In this document: piece after piece, positions 8,162 to 19,893 of the stretch
Layout of the letters: the number at the start of each line of letters is the position of its first letter
Numbering within the stretch: position 1 is the first letter of the stretch
From: Kiritimatiellales bacterium
GTDB taxonomy: Bacteria > Verrucomicrobiota > Kiritimatiellia > Kiritimatiellales > Pontiellaceae
Length of the DNA stretch: 63,042 nucleotides
Reading direction: 5' to 3'
Assembly (NCBI GenBank): GCA_030625905.1
Contig: DAOUQA010000001.1
Coordinates: 1-63,042 of the forward strand
The notes under the pieces: model-generated
The model's input: the letters and a program-made list of their open reading frames with translations, nothing else
Databases searched by the model: none
Told to the model about the DNA's origin: nothing
Translations under genes and position numbers: made by a program

Positions 8162-9322
8162 TTAACCAAAGTATTTATCGTACCATCGCTTGATAGTGTC
8201 GTCGGCCACTTTCACGATGCCGATTTCGCGTGTGGCATTTTCCGGCGAATCGGAAGCATGGGCCGCATTGACCATGATGTCCGTACCAAACTCCTTGCGA
8301 ACCGAACCGGGCGCGGCCTTGCTCGGGTCGGTGGGACCAAGAATGTCGCGGATCTTCTCGACGGCATTGTCGCCGGCATAAACGAGCGCAAGGCAGCAAA
8401 CCTTGCCTTCCGCCGCTATTTCATCGCCGCTTACATCCGGCGCCCACTGCCCGGTCATGAACTGCATGATGCTGTAGAATTGGTTGTCGCCGAACGCCGG
8501 CCCAAGGGTGTCGGCGAGAGCGCCCTTCACCTCGTCCGGCATCTCGAAATCGAACTCCTCCTGCAAGGTCTTGCAGGCGCGGTCAACGGCCATGCCGCCC
8601 AGTTTTTCGCGCAGGACAGGCTGCACGGGACCGTAGAATTCAAACGCTTCGGCCAGACTCATGCGGTGCAGCTTGGCTCCGATGATCCGCAGGCCGGAGC
8701 GGGAGAATGTATCGAGAATATTGCCCGGCCGCGCGCTCGGGAAGGTAAAGTTGTCGGGCTTGATAATCACCAGTGTTTTTTGCACATTCCCTTTGTCGGC
8801 CAAGCGAATGGTGTGGTCGAGGATCCCGCCGTCGGACTCGGAAAACTCTCCCCACAGGACAAGTGTATTCTTGACGGCTTGCGCAGAAGGCCCCACAAGC
8901 ACGGCGGGCTCGAAATAGGTCACGGAGCCATCGAGCGCCTTGATGTAGTCGCCATAGGTTCCGCGGATCGTATCGGCACTTTCGATGGAGTCCTCGAATC
9001 CCCCAATGGCATCGCGCAACTTGTGCACAGCGTTTTCGCCCTCGAACAACAGCATCAACACACGGTGGCACTGGCCGTCGGCGGTCGGACTCATTTCACG
9101 CTCGATATAATCGGAGAGCAATTCCCGTATTTCCGGCCAAACCTTTTCGTTGACTCGAATCAATTCGGCATAGCGATGTGCCAGCTCCGCGCTGGGGCCA
9201 AACATCCGAGCCGCCACAAGATCGAGCCCCGTCCGGCTCAACAACCGGCCTAGTATCCCGCCGGTCCGAGATTTCCGCAGGGTATAGGGCGTTATTAATA
9301 CGTATCCGAGTTCCTTTGACAT
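8162..9322 (-). CDS. Two-domain nucleoside diphosphate kinase-like protein
   Basis: At 386 residues this is more than twice the size of ordinary Ndk (about 140). The C-terminal part (from about residue 170) is a recognisable Ndk domain: KTLVIIKPDNF, FYGPV, GDNAVEKIRDILGPTDPSKA, and the active-site NAAHASDS with the phosphorylated His at about 355. It should move phosphate between nucleoside di- and triphosphates. The N-terminal half repeats the pattern in degenerate form (YVLITPYTL, EGENAVHKLRDAIGGF, IRGTYGDY) but lacks the histidine motif, so it is probably structural or regulatory. A ribosome site GAGAGGAA precedes the ATG. It is transcribed divergently from the RNA methyltransferase gene. 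Confidence 0.82.
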   Translation of the reverse strand: MSKELGYVLITPYTLRKSRTGGILGRLLSRTGLDLVAARMFGPSAELAHRYAELIRVNEKVWPEIRELLSDYIEREMSPTADGQCHRVLMLLFEGENAVHKLRDAIGGFEDSIESADTIRGTYGDYIKALDGSVTYFEPAVLVGPSAQAVKNTLVLWGEFSESDGGILDHTIRLADKGNVQKTLVIIKPDNFTFPSARPGNILDTFSRSGLRIIGAKLHRMSLAEAFEFYGPVQPVLREKLGGMAVDRACKTLQEEFDFEMPDEVKGALADTLGPAFGDNQFYSIMQFMTGQWAPDVSGDEIAAEGKVCCLALVYAGDNAVEKIRDILGPTDPSKAAPGSVRKEFGTDIMVNAAHASDSPENATREIGIVKVADDTIKRWYDKYFG

Positions 9323-9396
9323 TTATATTCCTCTCAAGTAATGAAGCCTTTAAATACCTGTCGAGGAACGCGGGTACAACCTAGAAATACGATTTT

Positions 9397-10704
9397 ATGG
9401 ACGACGAGACCAAACCAAAACCCCTTCCCGAGAAAGTAGTGCGGCGCCATGCGGATATGCTTGGAGAACTTCTTCCCGAAATAACCCGCCTGGTTATCGA
9501 GGAAGGACGGCCCGCCGACGGGCTGCTCTCCCGCCATCTGCGCGAGCATAAGGAACTCGGTTCGCGCGACCGCCGCTTTCTTTCGCAAGCTATCTTCTCC
9601 TACTTCCGCTGGTACGGCTGGACCGTCAGTAAGCTCAAGCTCCCCGCCGCCGAGGCCTGCCTGCTTGGTGCCGCACTCGACTGCACCGAAATGGGCGATA
9701 GCTTCAACTATCTTGAAGGCCGCTGCGCCCTCCCCTTCCCCATCAAACCACTGGGCGACAAACCCCTCTCCGAGAAAGTCGCCATACTCAACAGACGTTT
9801 CGAGAAGACCCCCGGCATTCAGCCCCTGAATCTTTCCGACCTTGTTCCTCCAGGCTTTGAAAACATGATCGATCCGGAAAAGGCACTTCCGAGCATCGAG
9901 CAGTTCCAAAAACGCCCGCCTACATGGTTGCGCTCGCGAACCGACCCCGCCCAGATCGCTCAGGCCCTGGCCGAACACAACGTGCCCTGTTCCATTCACG
10001 GCACCCTGTCTGCCGCACTTTCGGTGACCGGCGGGATTAGCCTGCCGAACATACTCTCCGCCCATGCCGGGCAGTTTGTGGTGCAGGATGCCGCCTCGCA
10101 GTGCGTCGGCCACGTTTGTGCTCCACAGAAAGGCGCTGACTGGTGGGACTGTTGCGCTGGCGCCGGCGGAAAGTCCCTGCACCTGATGGATCTGATGCAA
10201 CAGGACGGCAAGGTGCTTGCCACCGATATCCGCGTTCCCACACTTAAGGAACTTAAAAAACGCGCGCGCAAATACGGCATCCGCCACATCCGCACCCAGC
10301 CGCACAACGCGGTGTACGACGAGCCCTTCAAAAAAACCTTCGACGGCGTACTTGTCGATGCCCCCTGCTCCGGCTGGGGAACCTGGCCGCGCAACCCGGA
10401 TGCCCGCTGGCGAAGTTCCAAACGCGATATTGCCCAGTGTGCCAACCGGCAGGTCAAGATCCTTAACAATGCAGCCTGGTGCGTCAAACCCGGCGGAACA
10501 CTTGTCTATGCCGCTTGCACCTTCACCCGCCCTGAGACCGAGGAAGTTGTCATGCACTTCCTCGACCAGAACCCCGGCTTTAAACTCGATCCCTTCACCA
10601 ATCCGCTCACCGGCGGGCAAACGAAGGGTCAACTGCAAATCTGGCCGTGGGACGGCCCCGGCGACGCCATGTTCATCGCCCGCTTTGTCCGTACGACGGA
10701 ATAA
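9397..10704 (+). CDS. RsmB/NOP-family RNA (cytosine-5) methyltransferase
   Basis: 435 residues. An N-terminal helical NusB-like/adaptor region precedes a Rossmann SAM-binding domain starting near residue 225. Visible motifs are DCCAGAGGKSLHL (SAM site), VLATDIR, DAPCSGWGTWPRNP with the releasing Cys324, and YAACTFTRPETEEV with the nucleophile Cys374. The C-terminal WPWDGPGDAMFIARF is the usual end of the family. It methylates C5 of a cytosine in rRNA or tRNA; whether it is the RsmB position (C967) cannot be told from sequence alone. The gene stands alone and is divergent from the kinase gene. Confidence 0.88.
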   Translation: MDDETKPKPLPEKVVRRHADMLGELLPEITRLVIEEGRPADGLLSRHLREHKELGSRDRRFLSQAIFSYFRWYGWTVSKLKLPAAEACLLGAALDCTEMGDSFNYLEGRCALPFPIKPLGDKPLSEKVAILNRRFEKTPGIQPLNLSDLVPPGFENMIDPEKALPSIEQFQKRPPTWLRSRTDPAQIAQALAEHNVPCSIHGTLSAALSVTGGISLPNILSAHAGQFVVQDAASQCVGHVCAPQKGADWWDCCAGAGGKSLHLMDLMQQDGKVLATDIRVPTLKELKKRARKYGIRHIRTQPHNAVYDEPFKKTFDGVLVDAPCSGWGTWPRNPDARWRSSKRDIAQCANRQVKILNNAAWCVKPGGTLVYAACTFTRPETEEVVMHFLDQNPGFKLDPFTNPLTGGQTKGQLQIWPWDGPGDAMFIARFVRTTE

Positions 10705-10786
10705 AGTATTCGAATTTTTCGGCAATGTGCTTGAGGGCAATGGCTAGCCTGTTGAATAATGCATTCCACTCATTGAAGGTCTAATT

Positions 10787-10954
10787 ATGAAAACAATTCG
10801 TTCCATCCTCCTGCTGGCCATTGTTGCCACGCTTTCCAGCTCATGCATCAGCCGTACAACCAGCACCAGTGCCCCCTTGGGAAAAGGTGAAGACGGCAAA
10901 GTGACCGAAAAGAAGCTCGTCTGGATCTGGCAGGACGAGTTCCGCAACCCGTAG
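10787..10954 (+). CDS. Small lipoprotein
   Basis: A 55-residue ORF beginning MKTIRSILLLAIVATLSSSC, which is a signal peptide ending in a lipobox-like Ser-Ser-Ser-Cys. The mature peptide is about 36 residues and ends in KKLVWIWQDEFRNP. An AAGG ribosome site is 7 nt upstream of the ATG. It is too short for family assignment. The placement is probably envelope-anchored by a lipidated Cys, and the function is unknown. Confidence 0.6.
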   Translation: MKTIRSILLLAIVATLSSSCISRTTSTSAPLGKGEDGKVTEKKLVWIWQDEFRNP

Positions 10955-10965
10955 TAGAATCTTCA

Positions 10966-11185
10966 ATGCTACTTTATGCCTTGATAATTCTGGCGTGTAT
11001 CGGCGTTGCCCAAGTGCTGGGAACACTCCCTTTGTAGACGGAAACCGGAAGATAAGAAATCGCCATCCGAGAGCACCTGGAACTGCTCCCATTGCGGCAA
11101 CGATGTCGACGAGTTTGAGAACAAGCTCCAACATTTTTTAACCTCCTTTCCTCAACATATCCTTCCTATTTCCTCCAATGTCTGA
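10966..11185 (+). pseudogene. Small membrane/zinc-ribbon-like gene interrupted by a frameshift
   Basis: The frame from the ATG at 10966 reads MLLYALIILACIGVAQVLGTLPL and then stops (11035-11037). Shifting by one base immediately before the stop gives RRKPEDKKSPSESTWNCSHCG...DEFENK, a basic stretch and a CxxC pair, open to 11185. A membrane helix followed by positive charges and a zinc-ribbon half-site makes sense as a single protein, so I read this as one gene with an indel near 11033, either true decay or an assembly error. The two halves may instead be unrelated. Confidence 0.4.
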
Positions 11186-11222
11186 AAAAATCGCCGTTCA
11201 CAGTTCACTAGGGGCGTAGGCA

Positions 11223-12500
11223 GTGGCTAAATTCATTATTAATGGCGGGAAAACAATCGGGGGAACCTTCCACCCGCGCGGCAACAAGAACGCCGTGTTG
11301 CCGATGCTCGCCTCCTGCGTATTGACCGATCAGCCCGTCGTGCTCAACAACGTCCCGTTGATCAACGACGTCAAGGTGATGCTCCAACTGCTGGAATCCA
11401 TTGGAGTCGAGGTTTCGCTTGATGACCACACCGTCACCCTTTGCGCAAAAAGCCTAAAGACCACCGAGCTTGGCGAGGAACTCTGCGCCCGCGTCCGCAC
11501 CTCCATCCTGCTGGCTGGACCGCTGGCTGCGCGCCATGGCAGCGCCACCATCTATCCGCCGGGCGGAGATGTCATTGGCCGCCGCCGCCTCGACACCCAC
11601 TTCTACGGCCTGCGCTCCCTGGGTGTTGAAATCTCCACCGATCAAGCCTACCGGTTCAAGGCAGAACCGCTGAACGCCTGGAAAATGGTTTTCGACGAAG
11701 CCAGTGTGACCGCTACGGAAAACGTTTTGATGGCTACCACCCTTGCGAAAGGCACCTCCACCATTTACAACGCCGCCTGCGAGCCGCATGTGCAGGATCT
11801 TGCCCGCCTGCTGAACCAGATGGGCGCGGATATCTCCGGCATCGGAACCAACAACCTGACCATCCATGGCGTAGAAAAACTACAGGGTGCGGAATACACT
11901 GTGCAGCCGGACTATATCGAAGTGGGTAGCTTTATCGCCGCGTCTGTTGTGACCGGCGGACAGCTGACCATCCCGAATGCCAGCGAGCCGCTGGTCTTGC
12001 AGGTTATGCAACGTACCTTTTCAAAACTTGGCGTGGAGTGGACTCGCGATGGCCACACCCTGGTTGTTCCACAACAGACTGGGCGCTCTATTCGCCCGGA
12101 TGAAGGCCATGCCACCCCCAAGATCGAGGACGGTATTTGGCCCGCATTCCCATCCGACCTGATGAGTGTTTGCATCGTGTTGGCCACGCAGACGCAGGGT
12201 ACCGCGCTCTTTTTCGAGAAAATGTTCGAAAGCCGCATGTATTTCGTCGACCACCTCATGGCCATGGGCGCCAACATCATCCAGTGCGATCCCCACCGTG
12301 TCGTAGTGGTCGGCCCGACAAAACTACGCGGCAGTACGCTCACCAGCCCCGACATCCGCGCCGGTATGGCCATGCTGATCGCCGCCTGCTGCGCCGAGGG
12401 CGAAAGCATCATCAAGAACGCGCAGGTGATCGACCGAGGATACGAAGCCATTGAAGATCGACTTTCCGCACTCGGGGCGGACATCACCCGCGAGCCGTAA
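11223..12500 (+). CDS. murA: UDP-N-acetylglucosamine 1-carboxyvinyltransferase with Asp at the catalytic Cys position
   Basis: A 425-residue enolpyruvyl transferase that makes UDP-GlcNAc-enolpyruvate from PEP, the first committed step of peptidoglycan synthesis. Expected motifs include GNKNAVLPMLA (substrate Lys/Asn), RTSILLAGPLAARHG, PPGGDVIGRRRLDTH and FPSDLMS with the general-base Asp. In most MurA proteins the active loop reads GGCxIG; here the Cys is Asp116 (GGDVIG), the same replacement that makes mycobacterial and chlamydial MurA insensitive to fosfomycin. The start codon is GTG. The gene stands alone between a small-gene patch and the gyrase region. Confidence 0.93.
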   Translation: MAKFIINGGKTIGGTFHPRGNKNAVLPMLASCVLTDQPVVLNNVPLINDVKVMLQLLESIGVEVSLDDHTVTLCAKSLKTTELGEELCARVRTSILLAGPLAARHGSATIYPPGGDVIGRRRLDTHFYGLRSLGVEISTDQAYRFKAEPLNAWKMVFDEASVTATENVLMATTLAKGTSTIYNAACEPHVQDLARLLNQMGADISGIGTNNLTIHGVEKLQGAEYTVQPDYIEVGSFIAASVVTGGQLTIPNASEPLVLQVMQRTFSKLGVEWTRDGHTLVVPQQTGRSIRPDEGHATPKIEDGIWPAFPSDLMSVCIVLATQTQGTALFFEKMFESRMYFVDHLMAMGANIIQCDPHRVVVVGPTKLRGSTLTSPDIRAGMAMLIAACCAEGESIIKNAQVIDRGYEAIEDRLSALGADITREP

Positions 12501-12518
12501 ACCCAATGGCGGGAAATG

Positions 12519-12574
12519 GACAGGATTATTTTTCTTTCCGAAACTGCATGATCCTGTCATTCAATAATCCTGTC
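12519..12574. repeat. Palindromic repeat, GACAGGATTATT family, downstream of murA
   Basis: A perfect 12-bp inverted repeat, GACAGGATTATT (12519-12530) and AATAATCCTGTC (12563-12574). A further internal ATCCTGTC direct copy lies between the arms. It sits 18 bp after the murA stop, between convergent genes, and could also stop transcription although no T tract follows directly. Confidence 0.6.
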
Positions 12575-12624
12575 TAAAAATAAAGAAGAGGAGGCTCCGT
12601 ACTTGTGTGGAGCTTCGGAAACCT

Positions 12625-12834
12625 TCATGACCGGCCACGGATGGGCCAACTTCCGATTGCCTCGAAATAGCGTGTTTCCGGAGCGATATCCAGCTCCCCA
12701 TCCGCCCATGTGATTGTGTCCCAATCAGAATCAACGGCGAATTGCTTGAACTCATTATATCGGACATGGAAATGCGGAGGGGCATGGTCATTATAGAACA
12801 TACCGATCACAATTCCATAAAACCGACTTATTTC
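12625..12834 (-). pseudogene. DUF4160-like protein remnant joined to a DUF2442-like tail
   Basis: The minus strand encodes RPEISRFYGIVIGMFYNDH, then PPHFHVRYNEFK, which matches the start of DUF4160 proteins (normally beginning MPxISRFYG). The codon where ATG is expected is AGG (about 12834), so only internal starts remain. After about 30 residues the sequence changes to TITWADGELDIAPETRYFEA, which resembles the small DUF2442 family commonly encoded next to DUF4160 as a putative toxin-antitoxin pair. The likeliest history is a deletion that fused two adjacent genes plus loss of the start. It probably makes no functional protein. Confidence 0.5.
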
Positions 12835-12873
12835 CGGCCTCTGAATTTGGCGGCAACGGAGTGCCGCCCTCCA

Positions 12874-15408
12874 TTATTCGCTTTGCTCTTCTTCGGAAGC
12901 CTCGGCCTCCGGCACGGACTCCGCAGCCGGGGCTTCCCCTTCGGGAACTTCCGGAACATCCTCTTCGGGATCGAGGAGGGCGGCGGAGACCAGCTTGTCG
13001 CCTTCCTTCAGCCTCACTAAGCGAACGCCCTGGGTATTGCGGCCAATGACGCGGAGGTCGCTGGCACCGATGCAGATCATCTGCCCGCCTTCGGAGATGA
13101 GCATGATGCGATGTTCGTCGGTGACGGCGTGCGCGCTGATGACGTTACCATTCCGCTCGGTGGTCTGGATGGAGATGATGCCTTTTCCGCCACGGCTCTG
13201 CGTTCGGTATTCGTCGAAGCTCGTCCGCTTGCCAAAGCCGTTTTCGGTAATGGCCATCATCGTGGCTTCGGTGTCGACAATCTCGATAGTCACGACCTCG
13301 TCGTCGCCGACGAGCCTCACGCCCTTGACGCCGCGCGAAACGCGGCCAAGCGGACGGGCATCGGTTTCCTTGAAGCGGATCGCTTTACCGTTGTGCAGGC
13401 TGAGGATAATTTCGTTCTCGCCGTTGGTGAGCTTCACGCCGATGAGCTGGTCATCCTCATCAATATTAATGGCCTTGACGCCGGCAACACGGACGTTCTT
13501 ATAGGCGGCCAGCACGGTCTTTTTCACAATGCCCTTCTTGGTGGCCATGATCAGGTTATGATCGTGATCGTCGAGCTCGCGCACGCAGAGGATGGCGGCG
13601 AGCTTTTCGTCCTGCCCCATTTGCAGCACGTTGGCGAGCGAGCGGCCGCGGCTCTGGCGAGTGCCTTCCGGCACATAGTAGGCCTTGAGCCAGTACATCC
13701 GCCCCGCCTCGGTGAAGCAGAGCAGATAGTCGTGCGTCGAAGCGGTGAAGATGTGCTCCACAAAATCCTCGTCCTTCGTGTTCATGCCGATCACGCCCTT
13801 GCCACCGCGCCGTTGCTGGCGGTAGGTATCGGTCGGGACGCGTTTGATGTAGCCCGTGTTCGAGAGCGTGATCACGCAGGGCTCGTCGGCGATGAGGTCT
13901 TCGATGTCGATCTCACCCTCGTCGATGCGCAGATCGGTGCGGCGGACTTCGCCGTATTTGGCGCGGATCTGTTCGAGATCCTCCTTCATGACTTCAAAGA
14001 TTTTTTCGGGATGCGCCAGCAGGTCTTCGAGATAGTCCATCAGCTTCTTGAGTTCGGCGTATTCCGCTTCGACCTTGTCGCGCTCCAGCCCGGTGAGCTG
14101 GTAGAGGCGCATTTCGAGAATGGCCTTCGCCTGGATCTCGCTGAACTTGAATTTTTCAATCAAACGCTCCTGCGCTTCGTCACGGTTTTTCGAGTCGCGG
14201 ATAATGCGGACAACCTCGTCCATATTGTCCATCGCCAGCAGATAGCCTTCGAGGATATGGGCGCGGGCGGCGGCTTTATCGAGATCAAACTGGGTGCGGC
14301 GGGTAATCACTTCAAAGCGGTGGTCGATGAAGCACTTGAGGACTTCCTTCAGGTTCATTACGCGCGGCTTGCCCTTGTCGATGGCGAGCATGATGGATCC
14401 GAAGGTCGATTCGAGCTGCGTATGCTTGTAGATGTTGTTTAGCAGCACGTTCGGCACAGCATTGCGCTTGAGCTCGATAACCAGGCGGATGCCCTCCTTA
14501 CCGGACTCGTCGCGGATGTCGGAAATGCCTTCGAGTTTCTTGTCGCGCACGAGTGAAACCATCTTGGTGATCAGCAGCGTCTTGTTCAGCGCATACGGGA
14601 TTTCGGTGATGATGATGCGCGCCTTGCCGTTGTCGTCTTCCTCGATATCGGCCTTTCCGCGCATCTTAATCTTGCCGCGGCCGGTGGTGTAGAAATCACG
14701 CACGGCCTTCAATCCATAGACCGACCCACCGGTCGGGAAGTCCGGCCCCTTGACCAGCTCGCACAGCTCGTCGATGGTCGCTTCCGGATTGTCGATCAAC
14801 CGGATCGTTCCGTCGATGACTTCGCCGAGGTTATGCGGTGGAATGTTAGTGGCCATGCCGACGGCGATGCCGGTCGAGCCATTGACGAGCAGGTTGGGAA
14901 CGCGCGCCGGAAGCACGGAAGGCTCCATCAGCGATTCGTCAAAGTTCGGCCGCATGTCGACCGTATCCTTGTCGATATCAGCCAGCATCTCTTCGGCCAG
15001 CGGACGGAGGCGGCACTCGGTGTATCGATAGGCCGCCGCGCGGTCGCCGTCGATGGAACCAAAGTTGCCCTGCCCATCGATGAGCATGCCGCGCATCGCA
15101 AAGTCCTGCGCCATGCGTACCATCGTATCGTAGACTGCGGTATCCCCGTGCGGATGGTAGTTGCCAATCACTTCGCCGACGACCTTCGCGCATTTGACAT
15201 AGGCCTTGTTGTGCGTCCAGCCGCGCTCCTTCATGGCGTAGAGGATGCGGCGGTTGCCCGGCTTCATCCCGTCGCGCACATCCGGCAGCGCGCGCCCAAC
15301 AATCACCGACATTGAATAGTCGATGTAGGCTCGCTGCATCTCATCTTCAATATTAATCAGGTCAATACGTTCGTTCGTGTTTTCCATAATCCGTCTTTCG
15401 TCTGTCAT
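12874..15408 (-). CDS. gyrA: DNA gyrase subunit A
   Basis: 844 residues. This subunit breaks and rejoins DNA in the A2B2 gyrase that introduces negative supercoils. The catalytic Tyr is Tyr129 in [11 protein letters not shown]. The quinolone-determining region reads [11 protein letters not shown], with Thr where E. coli has Ser83. The C-terminal half has the repeated beta-pinwheel blades, with the GyrA-box-like QQRRGGKG near 530 ([17 protein letters not shown]), followed by an acidic tail. An alternative start at Met8 (15387) fits the family N-terminus better. It follows gyrB on the same strand with a 48-bp gap holding a fragment of an ATTACG-type repeat. Confidence 0.97.
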   Translation of the reverse strand: MTDERRIMENTNERIDLINIEDEMQRAYIDYSMSVIVGRALPDVRDGMKPGNRRILYAMKERGWTHNKAYVKCAKVVGEVIGNYHPHGDTAVYDTMVRMAQDFAMRGMLIDGQGNFGSIDGDRAAAYRYTECRLRPLAEEMLADIDKDTVDMRPNFDESLMEPSVLPARVPNLLVNGSTGIAVGMATNIPPHNLGEVIDGTIRLIDNPEATIDELCELVKGPDFPTGGSVYGLKAVRDFYTTGRGKIKMRGKADIEEDDNGKARIIITEIPYALNKTLLITKMVSLVRDKKLEGISDIRDESGKEGIRLVIELKRNAVPNVLLNNIYKHTQLESTFGSIMLAIDKGKPRVMNLKEVLKCFIDHRFEVITRRTQFDLDKAAARAHILEGYLLAMDNMDEVVRIIRDSKNRDEAQERLIEKFKFSEIQAKAILEMRLYQLTGLERDKVEAEYAELKKLMDYLEDLLAHPEKIFEVMKEDLEQIRAKYGEVRRTDLRIDEGEIDIEDLIADEPCVITLSNTGYIKRVPTDTYRQQRRGGKGVIGMNTKDEDFVEHIFTASTHDYLLCFTEAGRMYWLKAYYVPEGTRQSRGRSLANVLQMGQDEKLAAILCVRELDDHDHNLIMATKKGIVKKTVLAAYKNVRVAGVKAINIDEDDQLIGVKLTNGENEIILSLHNGKAIRFKETDARPLGRVSRGVKGVRLVGDDEVVTIEIVDTEATMMAITENGFGKRTSFDEYRTQSRGGKGIISIQTTERNGNVISAHAVTDEHRIMLISEGGQMICIGASDLRVIGRNTQGVRLVRLKEGDKLVSAALLDPEEDVPEVPEGEAPAAESVPEAEASEEEQSE

Positions 15409-15456
15409 TAACGAGTAATGCGTAATGGCTATTGCGTTCTATGCGTTCCGTCGCGG

Positions 15457-18356
<2,900 letters not shown>

Positions 18357-18530
18357 CTAGGCTCCGGCCTTTGCGTAGATCTCATCGATATTGCGCAGGG
18401 GATTGAATCCCCGCCATTTAGCGTCTTTCGGGCGTAGCATCAGGGTGGTATTGATCCGCCTTCTCCAATAGCCCTTGGGAATAGAACGGCAATTCATAGG
18501 CGAAGCCTGTTCCAATCAGAGAGAAAGCCA
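18357..18530 (-). pseudogene. Small frameshifted coding remnant downstream of gltA
   Basis: Two overlapping minus-strand frames both look protein-like. One starts at 18530 (MAFSLIGTGFAYELPFYS) and stops after PERR. The other runs through KWRGFNPLRNIDEIYAKAGA to a stop at 18357-18359. Joining them with a single-base shift near the first stop gives one chain of about 58 residues. I cannot name a family. It may be the tail of a decayed gene or a small gene with a sequencing error. Confidence 0.3.
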
Positions 18531-18546
18531 TACTACCAATTATCCG

Positions 18547-19833
18547 CTACCGCTTGACGACAGGCACGTAGGGGCGGAGGTTTTCGCCGGTGTAGATCTG
18601 GCGGGGGCGTGAGATGCGCTGGTTGTGGCTGAGCATTTCGCGCCAGTTGGCGATCCAGCCGGGCATGCGTCCAATGGCAAACATCACCGTGAACATGTTC
18701 ACCGGAATGCCGATCGCCTTCAACAAGATCCCGCTGTAGAAGTCCACGTTGGGATAAAGGTTGCGCTCGATAAAATATTCGTCGCTCAGGGCCACCTCTT
18801 CAAGTTCCCGGGCAATGTTGAGCAACGGATCGTCGATTTTCAGCGCCCGGAGAACATTGTCCACCTGCGTCTTGAGAATCCGGGCGCGGGGATCGAAGTT
18901 TTTGTAAACACGATGACCGAATCCCATCAGCTTGGTGTCGTTGGTCTTATCCTTAGCGGCATCGACATAGTCGCTCAATTTGATCCCGTTTTTATGGATA
19001 TTTTCGAGCATGGCGATCACGGCGGCGTTGGCACCGCCGTGCAACGGCCCCCAGAGTGCCCCGACACCGGCCGCGACGGACGTGAAGAGGTTGACGTGCG
19101 AGCTGCCGGCAATGCGCACGGTGGAGGTGGAACAGTTTTGCTCGTGGTCGGTGTGCAGCAAAAAGAAAAGGTCGATCGCCTTTTCCACTTCCGGCTTGAT
19201 CTCGTAGAGATCGAACGGGCGAGAAAACATCATATGCAGGAAGTTGCCGCAGTAGCTCACACTCGGGCTGGGCGCCATATAGGATTTTCCGCGGGAAGCA
19301 CGGTAGCTCCACGCGGCAATCGTCCGGACTTTGGACATGATCTTGGCCACCGCCGTATCAAAGGCCTCGCCTTCATAGGTCGTCGTTAAAAGCTCGGGGT
19401 TGTAGCAGGCGAGCGTATTGAGCATCGACGAGAGGATCGCCATCGGTGGCGCCTGATCTGGAAAGCCCTCAAAGTGGCTCTTCATGGAGGTGTGCAACTC
19501 GGCCTCGTCGGCAATGCCGGCATCAAATTCGTTCAGCTCCTTCTGGGACGGAAGGTAGCCGTAGAGAACCAGATAGGCGGTTTCCAAAAAACTCGATTTC
19601 TCGGCCAACTCCTCGATGGCATAGCCCCGATAGCGAAGAATCCCCTTTTCGCCGTTGATGAAGGTGATGTCCGATTTGCAGGAACCCGTGTTGGCAAAGC
19701 CCGGATCGAGCGTGATCAGCCCCGTTTGGGCGCGCAGTTTTGTGATATCCAGCCCGACTTCGTTTTCCGTTCCAATCACGGCATCGAGTTCAACCTTCTT
19801 TCCGTCATAGTCCAATATTGCTTTTCCACTCAT
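18547..19833 (-). CDS. gltA: Citrate synthase (type II)
   Basis: 428 residues, the length of the hexameric bacterial type. It condenses acetyl-CoA and oxaloacetate to citrate. Key motifs are GILRYRGYAIEELA near the N-terminus, SSHVNLFTSVAAGVGALWGPLHGGAN with one catalytic His, GFGHRVYKNFDPRA with the second, and NVDFYSGI with the catalytic Asp. The start ATG overlaps (ATGA) the stop of a 12-codon ORF created by a 35-bp duplication of the sucD/gltA junction, so translation is probably coupled to sucD. It is the last gene of the central-metabolism run. Confidence 0.96.
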   Translation of the reverse strand: MSGKAILDYDGKKVELDAVIGTENEVGLDITKLRAQTGLITLDPGFANTGSCKSDITFINGEKGILRYRGYAIEELAEKSSFLETAYLVLYGYLPSQKELNEFDAGIADEAELHTSMKSHFEGFPDQAPPMAILSSMLNTLACYNPELLTTTYEGEAFDTAVAKIMSKVRTIAAWSYRASRGKSYMAPSPSVSYCGNFLHMMFSRPFDLYEIKPEVEKAIDLFFLLHTDHEQNCSTSTVRIAGSSHVNLFTSVAAGVGALWGPLHGGANAAVIAMLENIHKNGIKLSDYVDAAKDKTNDTKLMGFGHRVYKNFDPRARILKTQVDNVLRALKIDDPLLNIARELEEVALSDEYFIERNLYPNVDFYSGILLKAIGIPVNMFTVMFAIGRMPGWIANWREMLSHNQRISRPRQIYTGENLRPYVPVVKR

Positions 19834-19893
19834 GATGCTTCTCCGCCTAGAATTGATGTTCCACTCATAATGCTTCTCCGCCTAGAATTGATT
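19824..19893. repeat. 35-bp tandem duplication at the sucD-gltA junction
   Basis: Two adjacent 35-bp copies at 19824-19858 and 19859-19893, differing at only two positions (CTCATGATGC versus CTCATAATGC, and the last base). Each contains the end of sucD (Ser-Ile-Leu-Gly-Gly-Glu-Ala) and an ATGAGTGGA start. Confidence 0.85.
19830..19868 (-). CDS. 12-codon coupling mini-ORF between sucD and gltA
   Basis: Reads [12 protein letters not shown]-stop. Its ATG overlaps the sucD TGA and its TGA overlaps the gltA ATG, both by ATGA. It arose because the duplicated 35 bp carry a copy of the gltA start fused to the end of sucD. It may simply hand ribosomes from sucD to gltA. It is visible in sequence, but translation is inferred. 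Confidence 0.45.
   Translation of the reverse strand: MSGTSILGGEAS

Noticed and set aside
9334..10740. A 468-codon minus-strand open frame
   Set aside because: Antisense to the RsmB-like methyltransferase gene, which carries clear catalytic motifs.
13111..14442. A 443-codon plus-strand open frame
   Set aside because: Antisense to gyrA with no domain.
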